NCBI GenBank assembly: GCA_000733355.1
Contig: JNVV01000093.1
Coordinates: 3,706-67,705 of the forward strand
Source of the DNA: Falciphora oryzae
Lineage: Eukaryota > Ascomycota > Sordariomycetes > Magnaporthales > Magnaporthaceae
DNA length: 64,000 nt
Direction: 5' to 3'
Both the position numbers and the translations under genes were made by a program. Below the pieces are notes generated by a model. It was not told where the DNA came from and searched no databases. It was given only the letters and a program-made list of their open reading frames with translations. Each line of letters begins with the position of its first letter. Positions within the stretch are counted from its first letter, which is position 1. This document shows, piece after piece, positions 54,246 to 64,000 of this stretch.

Positions 54246-55163
54246 ATGACGAGCCTGCCGCTCCGCCCTGGTATGTTTCCGTCGATTTGTTATCACCTGA
54301 ACTCGGTCGAGAAATCGCTGACTCTCCTCCTTTCACCTACAGCCCCATCGGCCAACAAGGCCAAGCACAAGTCCCTCAAGTCGCTGATCGAGCCCAAGGG
54401 GCTTTTGCTGCCGCCGGGCCCCTTGTTCGAGGATTTTCGGGTGGGCGCTGGATGTCGCAATGCGATGACGAGGGTCATCGGTCAGCTTGACCGAGACAAG
54501 TTCACGGCTGTCCTGCGCAGCATCTTCATCCTCTGCAATGAGCACGGCGAAATCCTCCACACGCGCGGCGAGCTCGGGTTCTACACCGCGCTCAAGTATG
54601 CCCTGGAGACTGAGGGTGCCGTCCTCAAGGCCCTGGAGGCCCTAGTCGGCGACGAGGATGATGTGGACCTGGACCTGGTGTGCCTCATCCCGCTCGACTT
54701 CACCGTCAAGGCCCTCACCGCGCTTGTCGACAAGCTAGTCGAGGCGCGCAGGCAGCACCTGGTCCGCATCCTCTCTCGAGAGCCCAAAAGCATGCTCATC
54801 CATCTCGTCGACAACTTCAGATGGGACGCGTATGACAAGTGGGAGATGGACCCCGTCCTCCACCGGCCTCTCCCCGGCGAGGGCTGGCGCGAGGATGGCT
54901 CATACTGGTTCCGCCCGCAGATTCTCGACCCCCGGGCTGTGTACCCCACCATGAGGTGCGTCCAGAGGCTGCATCCTCCTGGCACCCTCGCGCAGCACCC
55001 CGAGATCCAGGCCCGGCTGCAAGCGGCCCAAGAAGAGGACGACCTGGACCTAGATGCGGTAGCAGCGGAATATGAGCAGTATCTGGCCGAGGAGGACGAT
55101 GACTTGGGTATGGACGACGCCGACGTGGGCGATGTGGACACGGACGCCACAATGGCAAACTGA
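54246..55163 (+). CDS. Hypothetical acidic protein
   Basis: Exon 54246-54270 and exon 54343-55163 give 281 residues. The 72-base intron (GTATGT...GCTGAC...CTACAG) is a multiple of three and free of stops, so an unspliced form would still be readable. The protein has no membrane segment or signal peptide. It contains NAMTRVIGQLDRDKFTAVLR, a helical middle (LVDKLVEARRQHLVRIL), a W-rich part (WEMDPVLHRPLPGEGW) and a strongly acidic tail (EEDDLDLDAVAAEYEQYLAE). I do not recognise a family; it resembles conserved fungal hypotheticals. Confidence 0.7.
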   Translation: MTSLPLRPGMFPSICYHLNSVEKSLTLLLSPTAPSANKAKHKSLKSLIEPKGLLLPPGPLFEDFRVGAGCRNAMTRVIGQLDRDKFTAVLRSIFILCNEHGEILHTRGELGFYTALKYALETEGAVLKALEALVGDEDDVDLDLVCLIPLDFTVKALTALVDKLVEARRQHLVRILSREPKSMLIHLVDNFRWDAYDKWEMDPVLHRPLPGEGWREDGSYWFRPQILDPRAVYPTMRCVQRLHPPGTLAQHPEIQARLQAAQEEDDLDLDAVAAEYEQYLAEEDDDLGMDDADVGDVDTDATMAN

Positions 55164-55732
55164 GCCACTCGACTCTGCAAGACCCGCTGCCGGAGCGGTC
55201 CATCGGCACCATCGGCCCCCAAAGCCCTGTTTTCGACACTTTTCTCATTGGGTGGCTTGAGGCGGCAAGGACCGCCGCGCATTTGGCGACGGCATGGGCG
55301 ACATTGCTTGCGGACCATTTCCACTCCACAGGTTACAGCATCGTTGCACCCGCCCCCAGAGGCCCGTTTTTCTATGCCTGTCAGAGCAGCGCCCCCCACC
55401 CTTCGGCGGCTCCCGACAAGGCTCGATTGGTCTTTGCGGCGTGTGGACTCGTGGGCCGGTGGAACCCAGGATGGCTGTTGGTTCTGCGAGATGGCGTACT
55501 AACACCATTTGATGCTTGGGATAATGCGATGGAGAAGACGAACCCATGTTTGATAAAATGCCTCGCTGCGGGTGGCCGTCACTGGACCTACCTATTTAAC
55601 CAAGTACCGGAGGCCCCGAGCCCTCGGGTCGACCTTCGTGTTGTGTTCTCAATTAGTTCCCTTTTGTTCCTCCTCCCGAGGCGGCCTATCCACTGCGTGC
55701 CTCGCCGGATCAACACACAGCAGTCAACGGAG

Positions 55733-57805
55733 ATGGCTTGCGACGCCAAGACACCCCATGCCTGGCGGCGGTTCCTCCTCCCGCTAGCCGCAGCCGCCGT
55801 GCCCGCCTTCACTAGCCTCACCTTCCTCTTGATAAGCAACTTCAGGGCTATTGGCGAGGCCATGGTCGCCTTTGTGAACAGCAACCGCGTCAACATCCAG
55901 GTCGCCGTGCAGGTCGGCGCCGCCATTCTCAGCGGCCTGCAGTTTTACGCCATCAGTAGCGTCTTGCGCTTCCGGACCAACGCCCGCGTTTTTGCTTCAG
56001 ACGAGGGGCTGGCCCAGGGGCGCCGGTCCGGGATGACGCTCGACTCGCTCAAGATCCGGAGCGCCGTGGTTCGGGGGGTGATGGACTTCGACCTCCGCTG
56101 GCCGGTCGTCTGCCAGATCCTCGTCTGGTGGCTGTTTCTCAAGAGCATCGCCCCCCTTTGGGCAGGCACCATTACACCAAAGCTTGGAGAATTCACAATC
56201 CCGGGGGATGTCCGTGTCCCTGACTACAATGTGGAGACACGGGGCGCTTGGGGCACAAAGTGTGGCCCCAACGACGAGTGCTCGGCAGGATTCGGAGGGT
56301 GGTATGGGAGGTTGGGAATGTTCAACCATCTTCCATGGAAGTGTGAGTTTTACCCTGCAAGATACCAGACAATACCGTCAAATCTTCCAACACCTGCTGA
56401 TTGGTCCCTGCGTTTTCCGTCTGCCTATCCAGTGAGCGCCGGGGCCTTGCAAAGCACAGTGGCGACGGCCTCTGTAGTCAACAACGACACCAAAGCCCCA
56501 AGATACCAACGCTTGGACACCACTGGATTCTGGTACGGCACGCGGTCGTACGGCGTCGGGTCATCCGCGGGCATGAACCTGGTCAAGTCGGATGTTGGCC
56601 GCGGCGTGCTCCAAAGCTACAGCTATACCGAGGACGGCTACTGGACCAATGTGGAATGCAAGCGCAACAAAACCGACTGGTGGGGGCTCGGAACGCTCAA
56701 GCGCGGCTCGTTCACCTTCACCGACTCGAATGCCCAGATGCACGTCGGCTGGGCCAGCGCCACGCTGCCCAACGGCCCGTGGAACGGGAGCCAGGTCTGG
56801 AGCCACAACGAGAACCTGACCACGTCTGTGGTCATCGCAAGCTCGAATGCCGGGGGTAAGTATACGTACGGGTTCGTGGCGGGTGGTGGCTACCCTGGGC
56901 TGCAAGGCGTGCAGTGCGCCGTCACCTTCAAGCCCACATCCTTCAGCGTTCTCGTCAACGAAACCAGCAAGGGAATCGAAGTCACGCCGATTCCCGGCAC
57001 GAACAAGGACATCGACACCACCCACGCGCTAATCGACAATGCGTTCCGGTCCGTCAGCTACCTATCGCAGACAATGACCACACTTTACACGTCGGTGCTG
57101 GGCGACGCCTTCACCGACAACATCTACATGTACACGTTTCGGGACGAGGATGGGAAGATCGCGGACCCCACAGCCCCTTTGGTCCCATCGGAGAGGCAGA
57201 AGATGAAAGGCATCGAGCTGGGACTCGAGATACTTTTGGACAACATCCTCAGTATGATCGCGGCCGGCCAGTTGAGGATATGGGGGCGGTCAACACCGGT
57301 TGAGGCGTCCCTGAATGTATCAGCCATCAAGTTCGGCGAGGTCGGCTACGTCTACGTCTCGACCGCCTTCGGCGCCCTGGTCCTCCTCGCGGTCCTGGCC
57401 GAGATCGCGCGCGTCGCATTCGGCGTCTGGAGGAACCGGGTGCCCCGCGCGGGGCCCAGCCTCGACATCCTGGACCTCAAGTCGGCCATCCTGGGCACGG
57501 CCAAGGGCGCGTCCGAGAACGCGCGCGGCGTCGACGCGTCGTCGGGTGTCTACACTGCCATCAGTAACTGGGGCGGCCAGGCGGATGACCGCAAGGCCGG
57601 GGAGCTGGTGGTGACGATGGAGGCCGAGGTCGGGGTGCTCAAGCTGACGGACGGCACGGCGCACAAGCAGCGCAAGAGGATGAGCCAGTTCAGCCAGCTG
57701 AGCCAGTTCAGCCAGCTCGGCCAGTTCACCCCGGACCTTGGATACCAGTCGCCGATTGAGAACCAGTCGGAAAAGACGCCCTTTACTAAGAACGAGGCAG
57801 CATGA
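55733..57805 (+). CDS. Large fungal membrane protein of unknown function
   Basis: 690 residues from ATG 55733. The open frame continues upstream to 55283, but that part lacks the character of the protein. Three N-terminal membrane segments (about residues 14-36, 62-85 and 123-145; the last contains VVCQILVWWLFLKSIAPL), then a long extracytoplasmic domain of about 390 residues with several N-x-S/T sites, GYWTNVECKRNKTDWW and conserved Cys. A C-terminal membrane segment (STAFGALVLLAVLAEIARVA) precedes a cytoplasmic tail with a QFSQLSQFSQLGQF repeat. This layout is common among Sordariomycete hypotheticals; no function is established. No introns needed. Confidence 0.78.
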   Translation: MACDAKTPHAWRRFLLPLAAAAVPAFTSLTFLLISNFRAIGEAMVAFVNSNRVNIQVAVQVGAAILSGLQFYAISSVLRFRTNARVFASDEGLAQGRRSGMTLDSLKIRSAVVRGVMDFDLRWPVVCQILVWWLFLKSIAPLWAGTITPKLGEFTIPGDVRVPDYNVETRGAWGTKCGPNDECSAGFGGWYGRLGMFNHLPWKCEFYPARYQTIPSNLPTPADWSLRFPSAYPVSAGALQSTVATASVVNNDTKAPRYQRLDTTGFWYGTRSYGVGSSAGMNLVKSDVGRGVLQSYSYTEDGYWTNVECKRNKTDWWGLGTLKRGSFTFTDSNAQMHVGWASATLPNGPWNGSQVWSHNENLTTSVVIASSNAGGKYTYGFVAGGGYPGLQGVQCAVTFKPTSFSVLVNETSKGIEVTPIPGTNKDIDTTHALIDNAFRSVSYLSQTMTTLYTSVLGDAFTDNIYMYTFRDEDGKIADPTAPLVPSERQKMKGIELGLEILLDNILSMIAAGQLRIWGRSTPVEASLNVSAIKFGEVGYVYVSTAFGALVLLAVLAEIARVAFGVWRNRVPRAGPSLDILDLKSAILGTAKGASENARGVDASSGVYTAISNWGGQADDRKAGELVVTMEAEVGVLKLTDGTAHKQRKRMSQFSQLSQFSQLGQFTPDLGYQSPIENQSEKTPFTKNEAA

Positions 57806-58033
57806 TTGTTAATGGCTTGGTTTTGGGACAATAGTTGGTAATTATATAGAATGATGGAATTTGATCTGCGTCGTCGGGAAACATGGTATCATATGGACGA
57901 CATGCTTGGAGGCCATCTTCAACCTGACCAGGTCATGTATCTGGGATGACAGCTACAAAAAAGACAGACGACAAAGGAGACAGTAACGCCTTGACTATTC
58001 ACACTTGATCGACGCCCCCGAAAAAAAAGAACC

Positions 58034-59314
58034 CTAGAATTGCCTCGCGGCGATAATCTGTTGCTGCTCGGCGGCCGACAGCTTCTTGAACTCGGCCACG
58101 TCCTGGTCCCACTTGGCTACGCACATGGGGTCCCAGTTGCAGCGTTCGACCTCGCCGTAGGCCGGGTGGCTGAAGCGCGGGTGCCGGCTGGGCCAGTTGG
58201 ACGCGTGGTAGTGGTGCTTGACGAGCGCGCCGCGCGCGTTGTGATTGCCCGAGTCCGAGTGGCCCTGGCCCGCCGCAAAGGCCTCGACGTCCAGCACCAG
58301 GATTCGGCTGACCACCTTGGACTCGTCCAGGTCGTGGAAGTCGTCCCACGTGTAGGGGCCGCGCTTCTTGTTGCCGACGATTCCGTTGCTCTCGTCCAGC
58401 TTGCGCCGCATGTTCATGTCCTCGAGGACTGCCTGCGTAAAGGCCGAGGGCCCCGTGCCCGAGATGACCTTGTCAAAGTCGAGCTGCACCTCAGATATGG
58501 CCACGCCCTGCTCGGCGGCCACGCCGTCCAGCCAGCCCATAATGTTCTCGATCAGGTGTAGCATGACGGGCAGGCGCGGCTTGGCCATGAAGGTCCACTG
58601 GCAGAAGGACATGCTCTTGGAGCCCAGGATCGGGTGGTCCTTGAACTGGGGCTGGTCGATCTCGACGCCGATGACCAAGTCGACGTCCTCCTCGCTGTAG
58701 CGCTCCGGGATGAAGCGGTGGACGGGCTTGAGGGCCTCGACGTCGATGTCGGCATACACACCGCCCTCGGCGTACATGATGATGTAGCGCAGCAGGTCGG
58801 CCTTGATTATGGTGGCGTTGACGTTGCGGTAGAAGTCGACAATGTCCGGGCGGTCAAAGCCGTCCGGGCCGAAGTGGTACTCGACATAGGCCATGTCGTT
58901 GTCGTCCGTCAGCACCTCGTAGCGGTAGTCGGGGTTGCGCGCCGTCCAGGTGCGCGCCGTCAGCGAGTCGCGCTCGGCGAACGACAGCGGGTCGACCTTC
59001 CACGTCTGCCAGACCTTGCGCGGGAACCTAGCCGGCGTCTTTGGTGCCGACGACGAGTGGTGGCCCGGTTTGCTGCTCAGGTAGTCCTTGTAGGCCTCGC
59101 GCCGGATGTTTAGCCGGTGACTCCTGGGCAAGCTGATGCCGACGAGATCAGCGTTGAGCATCAGGAGGATGACGCATAGGCAGGCCAGGTATAAAGGCAG
59201 GCATCGCCGTATTTGCGTCGGCAACCGGTTCCTGAGGCTGATTTTTGGACTCGGGATGGACAGCTTGGGCGACAGCGGCGAGAGCGGCGAGCCCAGTAGC
59301 GGAGGGGAACCCAT
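58034..59314 (-). CDS. Glycosyltransferase family 32 (OCH1/HOC1-like mannosyltransferase)
   Basis: 426 residues from ATG 59314; the frame is open further to 59443 but the added residues look non-coding. Type II membrane topology: a short Pro/Ser-rich cytoplasmic part, a membrane anchor at about residues 38-58 (LYLACLCVILLML), then the lumenal domain. FPRKVWQTWKVDP begins the GT32 fold. ATIIKADLLRYIIMYAEGGVYADIDVEAL contains the metal-binding DxD (residues 189-191), quoted here only as ADIDVEAL. A histidine-rich GALVKHHYHASNW lies near the end. The family adds alpha-1,6-mannose to N-glycans or related chains in the Golgi. It is divergently oriented with the acyltransferase gene. Confidence 0.88.
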   Translation of the reverse strand: MGSPPLLGSPLSPLSPKLSIPSPKISLRNRLPTQIRRCLPLYLACLCVILLMLNADLVGISLPRSHRLNIRREAYKDYLSSKPGHHSSSAPKTPARFPRKVWQTWKVDPLSFAERDSLTARTWTARNPDYRYEVLTDDNDMAYVEYHFGPDGFDRPDIVDFYRNVNATIIKADLLRYIIMYAEGGVYADIDVEALKPVHRFIPERYSEEDVDLVIGVEIDQPQFKDHPILGSKSMSFCQWTFMAKPRLPVMLHLIENIMGWLDGVAAEQGVAISEVQLDFDKVISGTGPSAFTQAVLEDMNMRRKLDESNGIVGNKKRGPYTWDDFHDLDESKVVSRILVLDVEAFAAGQGHSDSGNHNARGALVKHHYHASNWPSRHPRFSHPAYGEVERCNWDPMCVAKWDQDVAEFKKLSAAEQQQIIAARQF

Positions 59315-61781
59315 CGTGTGTCGCGCGCCTGGTGGACGACACTCGGGGGAAAGAGGAACAAAGAAAAAGTAGGACGGCGAGCCTGTCCTCTGGTGTTGGA
59401 ATGCCCTTCCTTGGCCCGGTTCCCAGTCTCTTTCTTCCTGCAACTCCCTTTCGCCTTTGCCCTTCTCGTATCCTCAGGTTTCCGTGATGTGGTCTTGGCC
59501 GCGGCCAAAGAAATCACAGTGTGGCTTGATGGGGTGGTAATGGCTGAGGCTGGAAATATGTGGTGCTCAGCTGCAGAAACAGAGGAGGTACCAAGAAAGC
59601 GAGTAACGGGATAGAAGGAGGGGGAGTGGGAAGACTCTGGTTGGGCGTCCAGCACAGACGTTGCGGAGAAAAGAAGAAAAGCGTGGTCAAGCAAAAAAGA
59701 AGCTTGCTTGGGAGGGATCAAAGAGTTGAAGAGGACCCGAGCTCCGAGGTCACGTCACAGCGAGCAGCACAAGGGGAAGGGGCCTCGACACATGCGCGGG
59801 TTGGGCGCAGCAGGGCGGAGCGAGAAGAGAAAAAAACTGGGCCGAGGGCAAAGGAACGGATACGCATGCGATATTCAGGTCAACTCTAATCGGCGCGCGT
59901 ATTGGAGGACGGAGGAGGAGCGGGGATAGGTGGTGATCTGGGGGTGGGTTGGGTGGTATTGCGGCCAGGGGTCGTCGCGCAGCGATGGAGAGGGGCAGGC
60001 CAATCGAGTCCGGGAATGGCAAGTCGACAGGCACGGGGCGGGGAACAGCGGCCGGTACTTATTGGATATGGTAGTTGGTGGTGTGGGAGGGAGAGGTGGG
60101 AGTGGACGCAGGCAAATTGGCAGGACGAGCAGCGGAGAGAGCCGCTAGGAGGCAGCGCAGCATTGGAGACTGCAACAGAGACGAAAAGCATTGCCACAAG
60201 CAGCAACAGGCATCAAAGCAATCCCAGATATCTCTAGTCAGTCAGCACCAGGGACACGACACAGCGCACAGCAGACAGACACGCCACAGCGGAGCCCAGC
60301 AGCCGATACCGTAAATTAGACGGGGGTAGGGCCCGAAGGAAGGGCTGCTGTTGGCTGCTGGTTACTGGCTGCCGGGTTTGTCGCGTGTGCCTCGAAAGCC
60401 GGTCTCTGAAGAATCGTCGACAGATTGGCGTCGGGCTTGGCCATGGTGATTTGTATTTTGATGCCGCTTGATGATGTGTGGTCAGGCAGCCGAAGTTGGC
60501 AGAAAGTTCGGACGGCCAGAAGAAAGAGCCGCAAGAAGACGGTCTGATTGCAGTGTCGCAGCTCGTTTCCCGAGTTCGGCGCTGTGGGTAGCTGGCAGCG
60601 CTGAGAGGCAGGGGCTGGCCTGGCTGTCTGACATTGGTGGTTGGCGAGTTGGGTGTCGAGGTCTGTTCATCTCGATGGAAATTTGGTGTGACGACTGTTC
60701 CCACTGCTGGGTGGGTCCCATCGGCCCCACCAGACCCAGCCAATTTGGGTCAGTGCTCCGACTCCCCCGCACCCTGGCAGGCCATTGGCCCACTAAAAAA
60801 ACACAGAAACCACAAGGGCGGCACCATTGTTGGGGTGCCTTTTTGTCATGCAGACCACACCCACTCAGCATGCAGAGTCTAGGATCCATGGGCGGCCGTT
60901 GGCGGTCTCTCGAGGAACGAATACGCTGTGGATTATGCACATGCTGTTGTGCCCGGTACTTGTTTTGATGTCGCGCCGGGGAGAGGCCATGACTGTCGCC
61001 ATCAAGCCGGCCCACTGCCGCCCTCCTCCCCCTTGCCCTAGCCCCTGTCTTCTCCCACCTATCCAGACAGGCCACCTTCGTTCGAGAAACGCATCCCGAG
61101 CCCGAATGGCCGCCTGCGTGCCGCAAAACACCGCACGCGCACGCGCCCTACAGCGACACCCTCCGAGCGCGCCCGCCACCACTGTGTCGTCACAAGCCTC
61201 CCACTACCCGTCTCGTCTCCTCTGACGTCGAGCCGCCAGTCTGGCCTAGTCTCTAGCCCGTGCTGCCTCCGCAAACCCACGGACGCTGTCTCTTTTCCTA
61301 GCATCGAGACCGACCGACGGCGGCCCGGTCGGTTCCCTCAGGCGAGCGACGCAACCGCCAGTGCGCGCCTCTGCTGCTCCCACTGCCGCCGTCAGCCTGT
61401 TACGCTGCCCTCTCCTCACCCCGTGGGGGCCATCCACCATCCACCTCCAGCTCAACCACCAATAGCCAACAAAAACTGCGAGGCCATTTCTAGCACCTTC
61501 TTGCGTCTCGGCTGGCTGGCTGGCTGACTGGCCATCGACTCTCCTTATCCTATTCCATAGGGCATGCGTTTCGTCTGAGGTCGTCCTTCGGCTGTCCAAC
61601 GGTTAGGACTGTCGTGGTCGCCTCAAGTCGCTCGATCAGAACCTGTTTTTTTTCTCCTGCCCCGTCCCATCGCCTGGTTCCTTCGGAAAGGTCCAACGCC
61701 TGGTGCTTTCTTGGGCCCCCTTCTCAGCGGGGGACGTCGACCGCAGTCGAACGAGATAGCGTAGACACACAAAGCCACAGG
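59315..61781. other. Long divergent intergenic region
   Basis: Upstream regions of the mannosyltransferase (-) and the acyltransferase (+). GGAG- and GA-rich tracts occupy 59580-60000, and a GGCT tetranucleotide run lies at 61508-61523. A 42-residue minus-strand frame (60444-60316, MAKPDANLSTILQRP) is the only small frame with an ordered look. No RNA gene recognised. Confidence 0.45.
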
Positions 61782-63341
61782 ATGCCTCCCAGTCGAGGCA
61801 TTCTAGACGGCAACGGCTCCGCCAACGCCAGCGGCCACACCAACGGCGCCTGGGACGCGGTCAAGCAGGAGCAGTGGAATGGCGACGCCGACGGAATGGT
61901 CCCCGCCTCTCCCCACCCCCTCCAGCAGGGCAGGGCCCTCATCGGCCGCATCGGGTCCATGATCCTGCGTCGAGGACGGAGCAGCTCGCCGGGCGGGCCG
62001 GCGCCCCGTGAACTCAAGCGGACCGCCTACCTCGACGGCGTCCGCGGGTTCGCCGCCTTCCTGGTTTACTGGCAGCACCACGTGGCCTGGGCCCACGATG
62101 GCGAGGGCCCCGGCAAGGCCTTTGAGCGCTCCTTCGGCACCGACGGCAACTTCTACCTGTGCACCCTGCCCTTTGTGCGGCTCGCCTTCACGGGTGGCCA
62201 CCTGGCCGTATCGACCTTCTTCGTCATCTCGGGCTACGTGCTGACGGCCAAGCCCCTGGCCCTCATCCAGGCCGGCGACCACGCCCGGCTGGCCGAGAAC
62301 CTGGCGTCGGCCCTGTTCCGCCGCTGGCTGCGCCTGTTCATCCCGCTCATCGTCACCACCTTCTGCTTCATGACCGTCTACAGCCTGTCGGGCTCGTGGG
62401 TTTATGGGTTGCTCAACGAGGACGGCTACATGGCCGAGCTGTGGCGGTGGTACGCCGAGGGCAAGAACTTCACCTTTGTCTTCAACCTGGGCGGCGATCC
62501 CGTGTTCCGCTACAACCCGCACCTGTGGTCCATCCCCGTCGAGTTTCGGGGGTCTGTCCTGGTCTACACCATCGTCCTGGCCCTGTCGCGGTGCGCGCGC
62601 GACGCCCGCCTGCTCTGTCAGGCCGCGCTCATCTTCTACTTTATCTACATCGCCGACGGCTGGTACTGCGCCACGTTCATCTCGGGCATGCTGCAGTGCG
62701 ACCTGGACCAGCTATCGGCGCGCGGCGAGCTGCCCTCCATCCTGGCGCGCTTCAGCGGACAGGGTCCCGTCAAGAAGCTCGTCATGTGGCACCTGCTCGT
62801 CGCGGCGTTGTACCTGGGCGGCATCCCGTCGAGCGACACCAAGGTCGAGACGCTCGCAGAGAACCGCGGCTGGTACTACCTGTCGCTTCTCAAGCCGCAG
62901 GCCGTCTTCGACTACAAGTGGTACTACCTGCTGTTCGCGTCGACGCTCGTCGTGGCCCTGGTGCCGCGCCTGCCGCCGCTCAAGCGCTTCTTCGAGACGC
63001 GCTTCTGCCAGTACCTGGGCCGCGTGTCGTACGGCCTGTACCTGGCGCACGGCCCCGTGCTCTGGCTGGTGGCCGACCGCATCTACGCGGCCGTGGGTTG
63101 GCACGCCGGCGAGCAGCGCAAGAACATCCCGCACTGGGTCGATCGCTTCCCGCTGCCCAAGTTCGGCCCGCTGGGCATGGAGTTTTCGTTCCTGCTGCCG
63201 CACATCGTCATCCTGCCGCTGACGCTGTGGGCCGCTGAGCTCATTACGCGCTTCGTCGACGAGCCGAGCGTCAGGTTCGCGCAGTGGCTATACGCCAAGA
63301 CGCTACCCCCGAAGCCGGTCAAGGCGGCCGGGGTTCCTTGA
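61782..63341 (+). CDS. Acyltransferase 3 family membrane protein
   Basis: 519 residues from ATG 61782. A polar N-terminal region of about 80 residues precedes the acyltransferase 3 (OatA/WecH-like) core: RTAYLDGVRGFAAFLVYWQH, with the usual xLDGxRGxA and a following His pair, HLAVSTFFVISGYVLTAKP, LFRRWLRLFIPL, PHLWSIPVEFRGS and a C-terminal YLGRVSYGLYLAHGP. About ten membrane segments. Members transfer acetyl or other acyl groups to sugars, sterols or secondary metabolites; the substrate cannot be told from sequence. Single exon. The frame is open upstream to 61614, but the chosen ATG has a better context (CAGGATGCC) and the added stretch looks like leader. Confidence 0.88.
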   Translation: MPPSRGILDGNGSANASGHTNGAWDAVKQEQWNGDADGMVPASPHPLQQGRALIGRIGSMILRRGRSSSPGGPAPRELKRTAYLDGVRGFAAFLVYWQHHVAWAHDGEGPGKAFERSFGTDGNFYLCTLPFVRLAFTGGHLAVSTFFVISGYVLTAKPLALIQAGDHARLAENLASALFRRWLRLFIPLIVTTFCFMTVYSLSGSWVYGLLNEDGYMAELWRWYAEGKNFTFVFNLGGDPVFRYNPHLWSIPVEFRGSVLVYTIVLALSRCARDARLLCQAALIFYFIYIADGWYCATFISGMLQCDLDQLSARGELPSILARFSGQGPVKKLVMWHLLVAALYLGGIPSSDTKVETLAENRGWYYLSLLKPQAVFDYKWYYLLFASTLVVALVPRLPPLKRFFETRFCQYLGRVSYGLYLAHGPVLWLVADRIYAAVGWHAGEQRKNIPHWVDRFPLPKFGPLGMEFSFLLPHIVILPLTLWAAELITRFVDEPSVRFAQWLYAKTLPPKPVKAAGVP

Positions 63342-64000
63342 GGTTGAGGAGTAGCTCAGGGCATACTTGCATGAGCCTCCACGTACACTAGCATGCTACA
63401 TAGCGTACCCCATGTCCCAAATCGAACCTGGGTTTGGTTTTCTTGAGTACCCCTCTTCAGCTGCTGGCAAAGACTTGACGCGCCCAGCCGCGGCCACGCG
63501 CGTGTCAAAAGTCCTAACAGCGACTTGCTTCAGCCGCACAAGGCAGCCCCTGAAAACACATGTGAAGCCTGAACCAGACGCCGATTCTAGTCTGGCCCTA
63601 AATTCATCGCCGAGGCCACCAAGGAAAGCATGCGATCGAGTATCACAGGAAAACAATAACCCCCGCGCCTGTTATGCCTGACGACCAGACCCCGCCCTGG
63701 CATGGGTCCCTGTACGCTTTACGCCGGCGAGCAGGGGGTGTGCCCCGCCCCCGGTCGATCCTCCACGTCTGCTGGCGTCGCCTCTCGGTGCCCTGTTTTG
63801 TAGCGTGATGGTGCAGGAAAACATGGCGCGTCAAATGTTTCCGTGAAGATGTCTAGAGCGATCGTTTTGTGGCGGTGAGATGCATTGATGTCCATTTGTT
63901 TGCTTGTCGAGGACGCGAGAGTTTATTGCCCCTTTTCTTCTTTCGTTTTTACCTTCCTCCCACCAATGGAATTCCAGGCTCGCGCCTTGCAAACCTTGGT
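63342..64000. other. Right-end stretch without a supported gene
   Basis: Downstream of the acyltransferase gene. No domain-bearing frame, repeat or RNA gene is evident. Confidence 0.4.

Noticed and set aside
60316..60444. 42-residue small gene on the minus strand
   Set aside because: Looks orderly but has no recognisable family, and single small frames in a 2.4 kb intergenic region are expected by chance.
62159..63238. 359-residue frame overlapping the acyltransferase gene
   Set aside because: Arg/Pro/His-rich +1 shadow of the acyltransferase reading frame.
1..64000. CRISPR array, prophage or bacterial operon
   Set aside because: No spaced direct repeats of that kind; introns and gene families are clearly fungal.

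Overview
The window is nuclear DNA of a filamentous ascomycete (Pezizomycotina, probably a Sordariomycete). The evidence is short GT-AG introns of 64-97 bases with CTAAC or CTGAC branch sites, GC-rich fungal genes (2EXR protein, DUF4360 protein, TRK potassium transporter, GT32 mannosyltransferase, acyltransferase 3) and dense fungal transposons decayed by C-to-T changes of the RIP type. The left part looks subtelomeric: it opens inside a telomere-linked RecQ-type helicase gene, followed by a C27 tract and a short CCCTAA-like tract.

Layout. (1) 1-5.2 kb: broken telomere-linked RecQ helicase gene on the minus strand. (2) 5.5-10.7 kb: copy A of a two-gene module, a RecQ-like helicase tail (+) facing a DUF6589-like gene (-), then a pogo-type transposase fragment. 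(3) 10.7-17 kb: a non-repetitive island with unassigned DNA, a BAH-PHD chromatin-reader gene carrying one premature stop, a HET-domain fragment and a 129-base foldback element. (4) 17-26.4 kb: a Fot1/pogo element with intact ends, split by a Ty1/copia element that carries an assembly gap in one LTR. (5) 26.6-30 kb: copy B of the helicase + DUF6589 module, with nearly the whole helicase visible. (6) 30-37.5 kb: a Ty3/gypsy chromovirus with a 561-base terminal-repeat miniature element inside it. (7) 37.5-41.2 kb: a second Fot1/pogo copy lacking its left end, next to a fragment of a different copia gag-protease region. (8) 42.5-64 kb: gene-rich, apparently functional euchromatin.

Nearly every in-frame stop in the left 41 kb is TAA or TAG, as expected when CAA, CAG and TGG codons lose C (or G on this strand). 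Several catalytic aspartates read as asparagine for the same reason. Nesting gives a partial history: the copia element entered Fot1 copy 1 after Fot1 had landed, and the miniature element entered the gypsy. The gypsy lacks a target-site duplication and joins two unrelated partial elements, which points to recombination or deletion. The best candidate for something little described is the convergent RecQ-like helicase/DUF6589 pair, found twice and otherwise surrounded by mobile elements.

The right-hand genes look like ordinary single-copy genes: two secreted proteins, a K+ transporter, two multi-pass membrane proteins (one an acyltransferase), a Golgi mannosyltransferase and three proteins without a clear function. 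No operon-like arrangement is seen or expected.
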